NCBI GenBank assembly: GCA_903843235.1
Contig: CAIMOW010000069.1
Location: 1 to 32,147, forward strand
Direction of reading: 5' to 3'
DNA: 32,147 bases
From: an uncultured beta proteobacterium
GTDB taxonomy: Bacteria; Pseudomonadota; Gammaproteobacteria; Burkholderiales; Burkholderiaceae
Shown: positions 19,991 through 31,510 of the stretch, one piece after another
Numbering within the stretch: position 1 is the first letter of the stretch
Layout of the letters: the number at the start of each line of letters is the position of its first letter
The notes under the pieces: generated by a model
What the model was told of the DNA's origin: nothing
Seen by the model: only the letters and a program-made list of their open reading frames with translations
The model's database searches: none
Translations under genes and position numbers: made by a program

Positions 19991-20132
19991 AAAACATCTT
20001 TTTAATTGGATTCAAATCAGTATTCACTTTAACCGCAGACTAAAATTAGCGCTCAAGTAAACCCTAAGCACCATAATCTTGTCTTCAGTTTATAGATTTC
20101 ATTCTTACCGCATTTATTTTTTAAGTTAGCTC

Positions 20133-21803
20133 ATGAGTAGTCCAAACCGTCGCCTTCTTGTTACCTCCGCCTTGCCGTATGCCAATGGTCAAATCCATAT
20201 CGGGCATTTGGTGGAATATGTACAAACTGATATTTGGGTGCGTTACCAAAGAATGCGCGGTCATGAGGTCCACTACGTTGGTGCCGACGACACCCATGGC
20301 ACCCCAATCATGCTGCGAGCTGAAAAAGAAGGTATTACTCCAAAGGAGTTAATCGCCAATGTTTGGAAAGAGCATAAGCGTGATTTTGATGACTTTTTGA
20401 TTTCATTTGATAACTACTACACAACTGATAGCCCAGAGAATGAAAAGTTAGCTCAAAGCATTTACCTTAAGCTACGCGATGCAGGTCTCATTGAGATGCG
20501 CGCGATTGAGCAAGCCTACGATCCCATTAAAGAAATGTTCTTGCCCGATCGCTTCATTAAAGGTGAGTGTCCTAAGTGTGGAGCTAAAGACCAATACGGC
20601 GACTCTTGTGAAAAGTGTGGCGCAACATACTCTCCTACTGATCTAAAGAACCCTTTCTCCGTAGTGAGTGGTGCAACGCCAATCAAAAAAGTGTCTGATC
20701 ACTATTTCTTTAAACTTTCTGATCCACGTTGTGAGACCTTCTTGCGCGAATGGACTCAAGTGAAAACACCTTTGCAACCTGAAGCTCGCAACAAGATGAA
20801 AGAGTGGGTTGGCCAACCAGGTGAAAGCAAATTGAGTGACTGGGACATCTCCCGAGACGCCCCTTACTTCGGCTTTGAAATACCAGACGCACCTGGTAAG
20901 TACTTCTATGTATGGCTTGATGCCCCGATTGGCTACTACGCCAGCTTCCTCAATTACTGCCAGACTAAGGGCTTGGACTTTAATGAGTGGGTTAATCCGG
21001 ATACGACCACCGAGCAATATCACTTCATCGGTAAAGATATTTTGTACTTTCACACTCTCTTTTGGCCGGCAACTTTGGAATTTTCTGGCTATCGTACGCC
21101 CACCAATGTTTTTGCTCATGGCTTCCTAACTGTTGACGGTGAAAAGATGAGCAAGTCACGCGGCACTCTCATCTCAGCACACAGCGTCATTGAGTGCGGC
21201 TTCAATCCTGAGTGGTTCCGTTACTATTTCGCCACGAAACTCAACGACAGCATGGAGGATTTGGATTTAAATCTTCAAGACTTTGTAGCGAGAGTTAATA
21301 GTGACTTACTCGGTAAGTACATCAACATTGCTAGTCGTAGCGCTGGATTTTTAGTCAAACGTTTTGGTGGTGTGGTTTCTGATGAGGCAATGAATAGTCC
21401 TTTACTTGGTGAGATTAGAATTGCAAGTGAAAAAATTGTAGCCCTGTATGAGGGTCGTGAATATGCCAAAGCATTGCGCACTATCATGGAGCTTGCTGAC
21501 AAGGTCAATGCTTTTGTTGACACCAATAAACCTTGGGAAATAGCCAAAGACCTGGCACGAGAAGCAGATCTCCAGCGCGTATGTAGCGTCACATTAGAAG
21601 CCTTCAGAATGCTTAGCCTGTATTTAAAGCCAGTCTTGCCACAGGTTGTGGCTGGAGTTGAGGGCTTTTTATCATTGCCGCCAATGGATTGGAATGCTGT
21701 AAATACCCCTCTTTCCAGCAAAAACCCAATTAATGCCTACAAGCACCTCATGACCCGTGTAGAGACCCCTCAAATTGAGGCTTTGCTAGCTGCAAACCTC
21801 TAA
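20133..21803 (+). CDS. metG: Methionyl-tRNA synthetase (short form, no C-terminal tRNA-binding domain)
   Basis: HIGH ([11 protein letters not shown]), KMSKS (GEKMSKSRG), zinc knuckle [19 protein letters not shown]; 556 aa. Confidence 0.97.
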   Translation: MSSPNRRLLVTSALPYANGQIHIGHLVEYVQTDIWVRYQRMRGHEVHYVGADDTHGTPIMLRAEKEGITPKELIANVWKEHKRDFDDFLISFDNYYTTDSPENEKLAQSIYLKLRDAGLIEMRAIEQAYDPIKEMFLPDRFIKGECPKCGAKDQYGDSCEKCGATYSPTDLKNPFSVVSGATPIKKVSDHYFFKLSDPRCETFLREWTQVKTPLQPEARNKMKEWVGQPGESKLSDWDISRDAPYFGFEIPDAPGKYFYVWLDAPIGYYASFLNYCQTKGLDFNEWVNPDTTTEQYHFIGKDILYFHTLFWPATLEFSGYRTPTNVFAHGFLTVDGEKMSKSRGTLISAHSVIECGFNPEWFRYYFATKLNDSMEDLDLNLQDFVARVNSDLLGKYINIASRSAGFLVKRFGGVVSDEAMNSPLLGEIRIASEKIVALYEGREYAKALRTIMELADKVNAFVDTNKPWEIAKDLAREADLQRVCSVTLEAFRMLSLYLKPVLPQVVAGVEGFLSLPPMDWNAVNTPLSSKNPINAYKHLMTRVETPQIEALLAANL

Positions 21804-21940
21804 AAACCACCTATTTCAGTCAAGCAGAGGAAAAGTCGACTGAGCTGAATGAAAAATCGTTAATAATGATAGTTCTAGCCCCGTTGTATTCTTGGGGTAA
21901 CTTTTATAAGTTATTGAATTAATTAAGAATTTTAGGAAAT

Positions 21941-22124
21941 ATGATGGCACGTTATCAATCCGAATTCACCCAGTTCTTAAATGAACTCAAATCCGAGAAG
22001 CCACACCTCGAGGCTGATCAGCAAGCTGGTCACTCACTCCTCTGGGATAAAGAGCCACTAAGCACCGAAGATTTACGTCGCGCAAAAGTAGCGAAATTGA
22101 AGCAACGCGCTTACGTTTATTCGA

Positions 22125-22132
<8 letters not shown>
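21941..22132 (+). CDS. DUF3460 family small protein
   Basis: MARYQSEFTQFLNELKSEKPHLEADQQAGHSLLWDK...; small ORF directly upstream of and overlapping scpA. Confidence 0.8.
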
Positions 22133-23836
<1,704 letters not shown>

Positions 23837-24016
23837 GTAGTCTTAGCAGGGCATTTTCCTCTCAGTAAAGAATTAAATAAACTGGAATCATTCTGAATGA
23901 TTTCCAAGGGTTGGCTCTGAGAATGATGGCCATTAGTCAATAAGATCTCCTCATAACTAAGTCTCAAATTGTTGACTTGAATATACTGAGGTCTAACCAA
24001 TATCAAAGGAGTAGTC

Positions 24017-25315
24017 ATGAAACGTTTTGGGCGCAATCTATTGCTGGTCATTGCCTGCAGCTCTCTTTACTCCTTGGCTACTAAGGCCGCCCCTGCGGTC
24101 CTGCCATTTTATGTTACAACTTCCCAGATAAAACCTGAAGGCAAACTCGGGCAGGTGGTGAAGAAGGAAAAAGTAGCGACGGAGATACCTGGTGCTCAAT
24201 CTTGGCGTATCGCTTACATTTCTTCAGATGTGAATGATCTCAAAACGATTTCAACAGGTCTATTGATTGCGCCAGTTGGTCAAGCTCCGAAGGAGGGTCG
24301 CCCAATCGTTTCCTGGTCTCACGGTACGACAGGTAGCGCTCAAAATTGTGGCCCTTCGCAACAACTTAATCCAGCTGTGCCTTTAAATGAATACTACCTA
24401 ATGAATGGGAATTCTTGGGAGGATTACGGCGTCCTATCCGTCGTTGAATTAATCAAGGAGGGTTATGTTGTTGTAGCCACTGATTATCAAGGGCTTGGTG
24501 GCGGTGGTAAGCACCAATATGCCGTTGGGCAAACACAAGGTCGGGATGCGATCAATGCAATTCGTGCAGCAGGTGCTATTAAGGAAACGGGTGCTGGTAA
24601 GAAGGCCTTACTTTACGGATGGTCCGAGGGTGGCTACTCGGTTCTCTCTGCCGGCGGCTCTATAAACTATCTAGCCAAAAAAGGGACTGCCTTTGATGGT
24701 ATCGAGCTCGTTGGCGTTGTCGCCTTATCTCCGGTGAATGTATCGGGAGTTGCCCAAGTTGCCTTGAGCAGTAGTGCGAATTCAGAACAAGCCTTGGAAA
24801 AAATCTCTGCCCCATTGTCACAAAATATTTTTATGTGGGGTCATTTAGCGGGAATGATGTACGGCTTACAGGCGGCATACCCTGAAAAGCTACAACTGAC
24901 TGATTGGTTTACCCCTGAGGGTGCTAAGGTGTTTGATGTACTCTCAAACAATAAATGTTTTCATGTCTTAAGTGACTCATTGACGTACAGTTATGGCGAT
25001 AATTACAAATCTTTATTAAAACCAATACCAAGCAATGCCAAAGCATGGATTGATGCACTGATTGCTGGTGGAGTACCAAATAATGCGCCCGCTGTACCAG
25101 TACTCATGTTTCGCGGAACAAAAGATGCTGTTCCTAAGCCAATGGTTGATATATACGAAGCTCAGATGTGCAAAATGGGTGGCAATGTGAAGCATATTGA
25201 GCTTGACGGGGCAACCCACTTCACTAGCCCGGTAGAGGCGCAGAAAACTTTCTTACCTTGGATTAAAGATCGCTTTGCCAATAAGCCAATTGCAAATGGG
25301 TGTCCAAAAAGCTAG
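24017..25315 (+). CDS. Secreted lipase-like alpha/beta hydrolase (secretory lipase-type)
   Basis: N-terminal signal peptide, GWSEGG nucleophile motif, SWSHGTTGSAQNCGPS, C-terminal HIELDGATHFTSP. Confidence 0.85.
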   Translation: MKRFGRNLLLVIACSSLYSLATKAAPAVLPFYVTTSQIKPEGKLGQVVKKEKVATEIPGAQSWRIAYISSDVNDLKTISTGLLIAPVGQAPKEGRPIVSWSHGTTGSAQNCGPSQQLNPAVPLNEYYLMNGNSWEDYGVLSVVELIKEGYVVVATDYQGLGGGGKHQYAVGQTQGRDAINAIRAAGAIKETGAGKKALLYGWSEGGYSVLSAGGSINYLAKKGTAFDGIELVGVVALSPVNVSGVAQVALSSSANSEQALEKISAPLSQNIFMWGHLAGMMYGLQAAYPEKLQLTDWFTPEGAKVFDVLSNNKCFHVLSDSLTYSYGDNYKSLLKPIPSNAKAWIDALIAGGVPNNAPAVPVLMFRGTKDAVPKPMVDIYEAQMCKMGGNVKHIELDGATHFTSPVEAQKTFLPWIKDRFANKPIANGCPKS

Positions 25316-25374
25316 CGGATCTTAATGTGATAAATTGCCATGTCTGATGGAAAAAACCACCTTTTGAACTGACC

Positions 25375-25404
25375 CCCTTGGTTGGACCTATGTCCAACCA
25401 AGGG
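25375..25404 (+). terminator. Rho-independent terminator after the lipase gene
   Basis: Perfect 13-bp stem CCCTTGGTTGGAC / GTCCAACCAAGGG with CTAT loop, followed by AGTTTTCTTT on the plus strand. Confidence 0.88.
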
Positions 25405-25469
25405 AGTTTTCTTTAGCCAGCCCCTTTGGGTCGATGGCGGTCATGAAATGAATACTGTACCGCTCTACA

Positions 25470-26402
25470 TTAGAGCGCGAAGAACTGACCCACTTCGAGA
25501 TTTAATTCTTTAGCCAACTCTGCGCCGGTGACTTTTCCAGTGGCACCCTTAGCCTTTAACACTTCAATCTGTCCACCATGACAACTCACGAAGAATGAAT
25601 CAAGGGTAATTTGCGTAATCTCAGCCGGCCTACCTTTTACGGCGCTGAAAGTTTGTGCAACATGTTTGTGGCAATCATAAATCTGCACCTTTTGCTCACC
25701 AAACTTTGTCCATGCCCCTGGCGCAGGATTGGCAGCTCGTATCAAGTTATAGATTTGGAAAACGTGGCTTGCCCAATGAATGTGCGCAGCGCTTGCATCA
25801 AACCAGCCTTCATAGTTTGCTTGCGATTCATCTTGCGCTACTTCGACATGCTTTTCTGCCACCACCAGATCTGCAGCTTCAAGCAAAGCTTTAATCCCGG
25901 CTGGGAATAGATGATCGAAGTAAATTTTTCCAAGAGTGTCATCTGGTCTAATTAGCACTTCTTTTTGCAAAATTACTGTACCCTCATCCAAACCATCGCT
26001 TGGACGGAAGATCGTTAATCCAGTCTTTGCTTCACCTAGAGCAATTGCCCAATTAATGGCGCTAGGGCCCCGATACTTTGGTAATAAGGATGGGTGATAT
26101 TGAATAGTGCCGTGACGTGGGATCTTGACCAACTCTTGAGGCACGAACTGCAATACATAAGCCATGACGCAGATGTCAGCCTTGCTATCAATCATGGCTT
26201 GGGCAGCTTCAGGGCTTTTTAAAGAAGAAAATTGCAAAGGATTTAACCCTCTTGCAATCGTTGCTTCTTTCAACACCTCTGGTTTACTTGATTTAGGATT
26301 ATCAGGAGGGCAAAAGACCGCAACCACTTCATCGCCGCGATCCAAAAAAGCCTCTAAAGCGGCCTTCCCAAAATCTGCACTTCCAATAAGGGCAACCCGC
26401 AT
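25470..26402 (-). CDS. Formyltransferase-fold protein resembling the N-terminal domain of 10-formyltetrahydrofolate dehydrogenase (Fmt superfamily)
   Basis: IQYHPSLLPKYRGPSAINWAI and SDGLDEGTVILQKE motifs; conserved His and Asp, with Gln where tRNA-Fmt has the catalytic Asn. Confidence 0.85.
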   Translation of the reverse strand: MRVALIGSADFGKAALEAFLDRGDEVVAVFCPPDNPKSSKPEVLKEATIARGLNPLQFSSLKSPEAAQAMIDSKADICVMAYVLQFVPQELVKIPRHGTIQYHPSLLPKYRGPSAINWAIALGEAKTGLTIFRPSDGLDEGTVILQKEVLIRPDDTLGKIYFDHLFPAGIKALLEAADLVVAEKHVEVAQDESQANYEGWFDASAAHIHWASHVFQIYNLIRAANPAPGAWTKFGEQKVQIYDCHKHVAQTFSAVKGRPAEITQITLDSFFVSCHGGQIEVLKAKGATGKVTGAELAKELNLEVGQFFAL

Positions 26403-26403
26403 C

Positions 26404-27651
26404 TTAGATCACCTTATCGTGACGTAATGAGATCAACTCATCAGTTGTAAAACCAAGCTCACTGAGAATTTCATCAGTATGTTCGCCAAGCAATGGTGAA
26501 CGCGTCACAACCGTTTCACTATCAGACATCTTGATTGGATTACCTACGGTCAAATACTTGCCACGAATCGGATGATCCACCTCAACTACAGTTCCAGTAT
26601 CGCGCAATGATTGCTCTTCAGAAATTTCTTTCATCGACAGAATTGGGCCACAAGGAACGTCATATTTGTTCAAAACATCCATCACTTCAAACTTGGTTAA
26701 AGTCATGGTCCACTTCTCGATCTCAGCAAAGATTTCCATCAGGCGTGGCAAACGCGCCATAGCAGAAGAGAAGTTGTGGTCAGTGATCCAGTCTTCACGA
26801 CCAATGACTTTACAAATCGCCTCCCATACTGGAGCCTGAACAACTACATAGATGTAGGAATTGGGATCCGTCTCCCAGCCTTTACACTTCAAAATCCAAC
26901 CAGGCTGGCCACCACCAGAGGCATTGCCAGCGCGGGGTACGGAATCTCCAAACTCACCATTTGGGTACTGGGGATACTCTTGCATCGTGCCATTACGTTC
27001 TAAACGCTGTTGATCACGCAACTTCACGCGGCACAAATTCAAGACGGAATCTTGCATTGCAGCCAACACTTTTTGGCCCCGGCCAGAATGGGTGCGCTGA
27101 TATAGCGCAGTCACGATCCCCAAAGCTAAATGCAAACCGGTACCGCTATCACCAATTTGAGCACCCGTCACCATCGGAGGGCCATCATCAAAACCAGTGG
27201 TTGACGCTGAGCCACCAGCACACTGAGCGACGTTCTCATAAACCTTGCAATCCTCGTATGGGCCAGGGCCAAAACCTTTAACAGAGGCCATGATCATCAT
27301 CGGATTTAATTCTTGAATCCGTTCCCAAGTAAAACCCATGCGATCTAATGCACCAGGAGCAAAGTTTTCTACCAAAACGTCGCACTCTTTAATAAGGCGC
27401 TCCAGAATTTCTTTACCTTTTTGGGTTTTGGTATTCACAGTAATAGAACGCTTGTTGTGGTTCAGCATCGTGAAATACAAGCTATCAGCATCAGGAATAT
27501 CGCGCAATTGACTGCGAGTAGCATCACCCTCACCCGATTTTTCTACTTTAATAACATCAGCGCCAAACCAAGCTAATAACTGAGTACAAGTCGGCCCTGA
27601 TTGAACATGTGTGAAGTCGAGGATTTTCACCCCCTCTAGTGCTTTTGCCAT
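26404..27651 (-). CDS. Class III CoA-transferase, formyl-CoA:oxalate CoA-transferase-like (divergent paralogue)
   Basis: [37 protein letters not shown] around the catalytic Asp, modified glycine loop SGGGQPG. Confidence 0.9.
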   Translation of the reverse strand: MAKALEGVKILDFTHVQSGPTCTQLLAWFGADVIKVEKSGEGDATRSQLRDIPDADSLYFTMLNHNKRSITVNTKTQKGKEILERLIKECDVLVENFAPGALDRMGFTWERIQELNPMMIMASVKGFGPGPYEDCKVYENVAQCAGGSASTTGFDDGPPMVTGAQIGDSGTGLHLALGIVTALYQRTHSGRGQKVLAAMQDSVLNLCRVKLRDQQRLERNGTMQEYPQYPNGEFGDSVPRAGNASGGGQPGWILKCKGWETDPNSYIYVVVQAPVWEAICKVIGREDWITDHNFSSAMARLPRLMEIFAEIEKWTMTLTKFEVMDVLNKYDVPCGPILSMKEISEEQSLRDTGTVVEVDHPIRGKYLTVGNPIKMSDSETVVTRSPLLGEHTDEILSELGFTTDELISLRHDKVI

Positions 27652-27708
27652 GGTTTAAGTCCTAATAAGATTGAAATTTTGAATTAAGCCAATTTTACCA
27701 GTGGGAAA

Positions 27709-27722
27709 TTGGTACAAATCAA
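27709..27722. promoter_or_regulatory. Candidate FNR-type box upstream of the divergent frc paralogue
   Basis: TTGGTACAAATCAA, 9/10 match to TTGAT-N4-ATCAA, centred about 64 nt upstream of the ATG at 27651. Confidence 0.4.
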
Positions 27723-27792
27723 GGATGCCCAGGTTTTGGGCATGATTGCTGCTAAGGCCTTGTATTTACAGCCTTGTGTTCAGTGTATTGAG

Positions 27793-28221
27793 CTAAGACT
27801 GAGGATTTTCAAGATCAGACACGCGTTTTTTCAGGGCTCGCTCTTCGGCAAATCGCTCGGTTTCATCACGAATGACAGCAGCCACCCCTGTGGCTTTGTG
27901 ATTTTCATCAAAAAGCATACCCACAGTAAACGCAATTGATAAAGCACGTCCATCCTTGTGCTTTGCGGGGACCTTCAATAAAGAAGTGCCATAACGAGTT
28001 GTACCAGTAGCCATGGATTTGCTGTAACCCTCGTTATGCCTCTGACGCTGACGTTCGGGAACGATCAGGTCAAGTGTGTTTCCTAACGCCTCGGCTTCAG
28101 AATAGCCAAAAATGCGTGTAGCGGCAGCACTCCAAAGCACAATTTTTTCATTGGCATCAGACACAATCACTGCATCACCAATGCAATCAAATAGTTTATG
28201 GAGATTGATGGATGTTTTCAT
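27793..28221 (-). CDS. Stand-alone PAS domain protein
   Basis: 142 aa; PAS pattern DAVIVSDANEKIVLWSAAATRIFGYSEAEALGNTLDLIVPERQRQRHNEGY...; ends in a short coiled-coil-like tail with no kinase/GGDEF domain. Confidence 0.88.
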   Translation of the reverse strand: MKTSINLHKLFDCIGDAVIVSDANEKIVLWSAAATRIFGYSEAEALGNTLDLIVPERQRQRHNEGYSKSMATGTTRYGTSLLKVPAKHKDGRALSIAFTVGMLFDENHKATGVAAVIRDETERFAEERALKKRVSDLENPQS

Positions 28222-28272
28222 ACGTTTAGTCTAAAGACTTTTCCAGGTGGATAGGAAATTAATGGTTAAAAA

Positions 28273-28295
28273 AAGGCGCTCACTAGGAGCGCCTT
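28273..28295 (-). terminator. Rho-independent terminator after the frc gene
   Basis: Stem AAGGCGCTC / GAGCGCCTT with 5-nt loop, followed on the minus strand by a T run. Confidence 0.9.
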
Positions 28296-28326
28296 AAAGC
28301 TTGTACAAATTAATGCTTTGTAATTA

Positions 28327-29577
28327 TTAAACTGCCTTGGCTGTATGCAACTTAGCGATGTCATCAGCACTATATCCGAGGTCAGCCAATACTTCATCAG
28401 TGTGCTCGCCCAAGACTGGTGATGGACCAACTTCGATCTCCAAATCAGAGAATTTGATTGGGCTGCCAATTGTCAAATATTTACCGCGTACTTTGTGATC
28501 AACCTCAACAATTGAGCCACTCTTGCGCAAGTCTGGTGAGTTTGCCAATTCCTTCATTGACAATACAGGCGCGCAAGGAATATCAAACTTGCGAAGAATG
28601 TCCACAGCTTCGTATTTAGTCTTGTCTTTGAGCCACTCTTCAATAGTTGCAAAGATGTCAAAAATCTTATCTTGACGAGCTTCTGCAGTCATATAAGCTG
28701 GATCAGTTGCCCACTCTGGCTTGCCAATTGCTTTGGTAATTGGCTCCCAAGCGTGACCTTGAATCGTGAAGTAGATGTATGCGTTTGGATCAGTTTCCCA
28801 ACCTTTACACTTCAAAACCCAACCTGGCTGACCGCCGCCACCAGCGTTACCGCCACGTGGAACGACATCAGAAAATGTGCCGTGTGGATATTGTGGGTAC
28901 TCTTCGAGGTAACCAATTTTGTCCAAACGTTGTTGATCGCGCAATTTCACGCGGCAAAGGTTCAATACAGCATCTTGCATTGAGCAAGAAACTTTTTGAC
29001 CTTTGCCAGTCTTTTGACGCTGCATCAATGCAGTCAAAATACCGATTGCCAAGTGCATACCCGTATTGCTATCGCCTAGAGCAGCAGCAGAAACTGTAGG
29101 AGGACCATCCCAAAAACCTGTTGTTGAAGCGGCACCACCAGCACACTGAGCAACGTTTTCATACACTTTTAAGTCTTCGTATGAGTGGCCATCGCTAAAA
29201 CCTTTTACAGAAGCCATGATCATTTTTGGGTTCAATTCTTGAATACGCGCCCAGCTAAAGCCCATACGGTCTAAAGCACCTGGGCCAAAGTTCTCAACCA
29301 TCACATCAGAAGCTTTGATCATCTTTTCTAAAACTTCTTTACCTTCTTGTGTTTTAGTATCAAGTGTTAAAGAACGCTTATTACCATTCAACATAGTGAA
29401 GTACAAAGCGTCAGCGCCTGGGATATCGCGCAACTGGCTACGGGTTACGTCGCCAGAGCCTGGACGCTCTACTTTGATCACGTCAGCGCCGTACCAAGCT
29501 AATAACTGGGTGCATGCAGGTCCTGCTTGCACGTGCGTGAAATCGATAATGCGGATTCCGTCTAATGGTTTAGTCAT
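28327..29577 (-). CDS. frc: Formyl-CoA:oxalate CoA-transferase
   Basis: [26 protein letters not shown]..., [12 protein letters not shown], canonical [10 protein letters not shown] loop; adjacent to oxc. Confidence 0.95.
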   Translation of the reverse strand: MTKPLDGIRIIDFTHVQAGPACTQLLAWYGADVIKVERPGSGDVTRSQLRDIPGADALYFTMLNGNKRSLTLDTKTQEGKEVLEKMIKASDVMVENFGPGALDRMGFSWARIQELNPKMIMASVKGFSDGHSYEDLKVYENVAQCAGGAASTTGFWDGPPTVSAAALGDSNTGMHLAIGILTALMQRQKTGKGQKVSCSMQDAVLNLCRVKLRDQQRLDKIGYLEEYPQYPHGTFSDVVPRGGNAGGGGQPGWVLKCKGWETDPNAYIYFTIQGHAWEPITKAIGKPEWATDPAYMTAEARQDKIFDIFATIEEWLKDKTKYEAVDILRKFDIPCAPVLSMKELANSPDLRKSGSIVEVDHKVRGKYLTIGSPIKFSDLEIEVGPSPVLGEHTDEVLADLGYSADDIAKLHTAKAV

Positions 29578-29652
29578 GTTTGTTTCTCCTTAAATGATTA
29601 CTTAATGTAGTTCTTTAAAATTACGTACCTGCTACTGAATTAATTATTGAAT

Positions 29653-31365
29653 CTATGCTTTTTTGGTAGCGCCGGCAGATGGGTTTAAGTTCGTCAAACG
29701 CCCACTCTCTGTACCCGCCGTCTCATCAATCACAGCATTAATCAGAGCTGGTTTGCCAGCTGCAATTGCCTCTGTTAATGCCGCTTCTAATTCAGCTGGA
29801 GTAGTGACGTAGTAACCAACGCCACCGAACGCTTCAATCATCTTGTCATAACGAGCGTCTTTAACAAATACGGTTGGGGCAACATCCGCACCGCCCGTTG
29901 GATTAACGTCAGTGCCGCGATATACACCATTGTTATTAAAGACAACTGTTGTGATTGGAAGTTTGTAACGGCAAACGGTTTCAAGTTCCATGCCGCTAAA
30001 GCCGAAAGCGCTATCACCTTCGACCGCAATCGTTGGGAGCCCGCTAGTGACCGCAGCACCAATGGCATAACCCATGCCGATGCCCATAATGCCCCAGGTA
30101 CCAGAGTCAAAACGCTTCCGTGGTTTGTACATATCAACGATTGCGCGGCAATAGTCAAGGGTGTTCGCGCCTTCGTTTACCAAGTTCACATCTGGGTTCT
30201 TTTTAATCACATCACGAATCACGCGCAAGGCACCATGGAAGTTCATTGGTGTAGTTTCTTTGGCAAGTGTTTCTGCCATCTTGGCTGTATTCTTATCTTT
30301 CTTCTCAGTAATCGCGGCGATCCACTCAGCACTTGGCTTAGGAACGGCAGCGATACCTTTCAAGAGCTCGCCGACGCATGAACCAATATCACCGATCAAT
30401 GGTGCATCGATTTGCACGTTGCTATCAACTTCGTTTGCCTGAATATCAATTTGGATAAATTTCTTAGGATCTTTGCCCCAGGTCTTGCCTTTACCATGTG
30501 CCAGCAACCAGTTCAGACGAGCACCAACCAACATGACGGTATCAGCCTCGGCCAAAACAAATGAGCGTGCTGCAGAAGCAGACTGTGGATGGTTATCAGG
30601 CAATAAGCCTTTAGCCATCGACATTGGTAAGTAAGGGATGCCAGATTTTTCAATCAATGCACGGATATCTGCATCAGCTTGAGCATAGGCAGCGCCTTTA
30701 CCCAAGAGGATCAGTGGACGCTTAGCGCCCTTCAATACATTCAAAGCGCGTTCAACAGCATCAGTGGCTGGAATTTGACGTGGCACTGGATCAATTACTT
30801 TGAAGATGGATTTCTTAGCTTCTGCAACAGGCATGGTTTGGCTGAGCAGTTGCGCTGGCAAGTCTAAATACACGCCGCCTGGGCGACCAGAAACCGCCGC
30901 ACGAATCGCACGAGCAAAACCGATGCCGATATCTTCAACATGGTTGATACGGTACGCTGCTTTGCAATACGGCTTAGCTGCATTGAGCTGATCCATCTCT
31001 TCGTAATCACCCTGTTGCAAGTCAACGATTTCGCGTTCGCTTGAGCCGCTAATCAAAATCATTGGGAAGCAGTTCACAGTGGCATTAGCAAGTGCTGTTA
31101 AACCGTTCAAGAAACCAGGCGCGGAAACCGTCATACAAATACCAGGCTTTTGCGTCATATAACCAGCAATCGCAGCAGCGTTACCAGCATGTTGTTCATG
31201 ACGGAAACCAATGAAGCGCATTCCTTCAGCTTGAGCTAAACGGCATAAGTCAGTAATGGGAATGCCAACAAGTCCGAAAATCGTGTTGAGATCATTCGTC
31301 TTAAGGGCATCAATAACAAGATGGAAACCATCAGTTAATTGTGTATTTTGGTTGTCTGTTGTCAT
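29653..31365 (-). CDS. oxc: Oxalyl-CoA decarboxylase (ThDP-dependent)
   Basis: 570 aa ThDP enzyme: [23 protein letters not shown] (ThDP Glu), [55 protein letters not shown]; adjacent to frc. Confidence 0.95.
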   Translation of the reverse strand: MTTDNQNTQLTDGFHLVIDALKTNDLNTIFGLVGIPITDLCRLAQAEGMRFIGFRHEQHAGNAAAIAGYMTQKPGICMTVSAPGFLNGLTALANATVNCFPMILISGSSEREIVDLQQGDYEEMDQLNAAKPYCKAAYRINHVEDIGIGFARAIRAAVSGRPGGVYLDLPAQLLSQTMPVAEAKKSIFKVIDPVPRQIPATDAVERALNVLKGAKRPLILLGKGAAYAQADADIRALIEKSGIPYLPMSMAKGLLPDNHPQSASAARSFVLAEADTVMLVGARLNWLLAHGKGKTWGKDPKKFIQIDIQANEVDSNVQIDAPLIGDIGSCVGELLKGIAAVPKPSAEWIAAITEKKDKNTAKMAETLAKETTPMNFHGALRVIRDVIKKNPDVNLVNEGANTLDYCRAIVDMYKPRKRFDSGTWGIMGIGMGYAIGAAVTSGLPTIAVEGDSAFGFSGMELETVCRYKLPITTVVFNNNGVYRGTDVNPTGGADVAPTVFVKDARYDKMIEAFGGVGYYVTTPAELEAALTEAIAAGKPALINAVIDETAGTESGRLTNLNPSAGATKKA

Positions 31366-31432
31366 ATAAGTTGTTGTTTTAAGTTGTCAGTTGCATCACA
31401 AGGCTACAAGCGCCTCACTTGGGCAGAAGTGA

Positions 31433-31438
31433 ATCTTA
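31433..31438 (-). promoter_or_regulatory. Candidate -10 element for oxc-frc
   Basis: Minus-strand TAAGAT exactly 22 nt downstream of the TTGAC-N4-GTCAA box. Confidence 0.4.
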
Positions 31439-31460
31439 GGCTCGGGGGTGTGGTTCATCA

Positions 31461-31474
31461 TTGACTTCGGTCAA
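31461..31474. promoter_or_regulatory. FNR/CRP-family-type inverted repeat upstream of oxc
   Basis: Perfect palindromic half-sites TTGAC-TTCG-GTCAA in the intergenic region between oxc and the Crp/Fnr gene. Confidence 0.6.
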
Positions 31475-31510
31475 TTTCCCCTGAAATCCAGTAAACCCAA
31501 GGGTTAGCGC

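Noticed and set aside
23882-23902. Imperfect repeat GGAATCATTCTGAATGATTTCC downstream of panC
   Set aside because: Short imperfect stem with no U-tract; not supportable as a terminator or ncRNA.
27725-27743. Short hairpin ATGCCCA-GGTTT-TGGGCAT between the PAS gene and the frc paralogue
   Set aside because: Only a 7-bp stem with no convincing T-run on either strand; could be a weak terminator but is not strong enough to call.
26776-29099. Plus-strand ORFs opposite both frc paralogues (for example 26961-27281, 28672-28983, 28779-29099) sharing FTLQNPT-like segments
   Set aside because: The similarity between them is fully explained by sense-strand conservation of the frc [12 protein letters not shown] region; no independent coding evidence.
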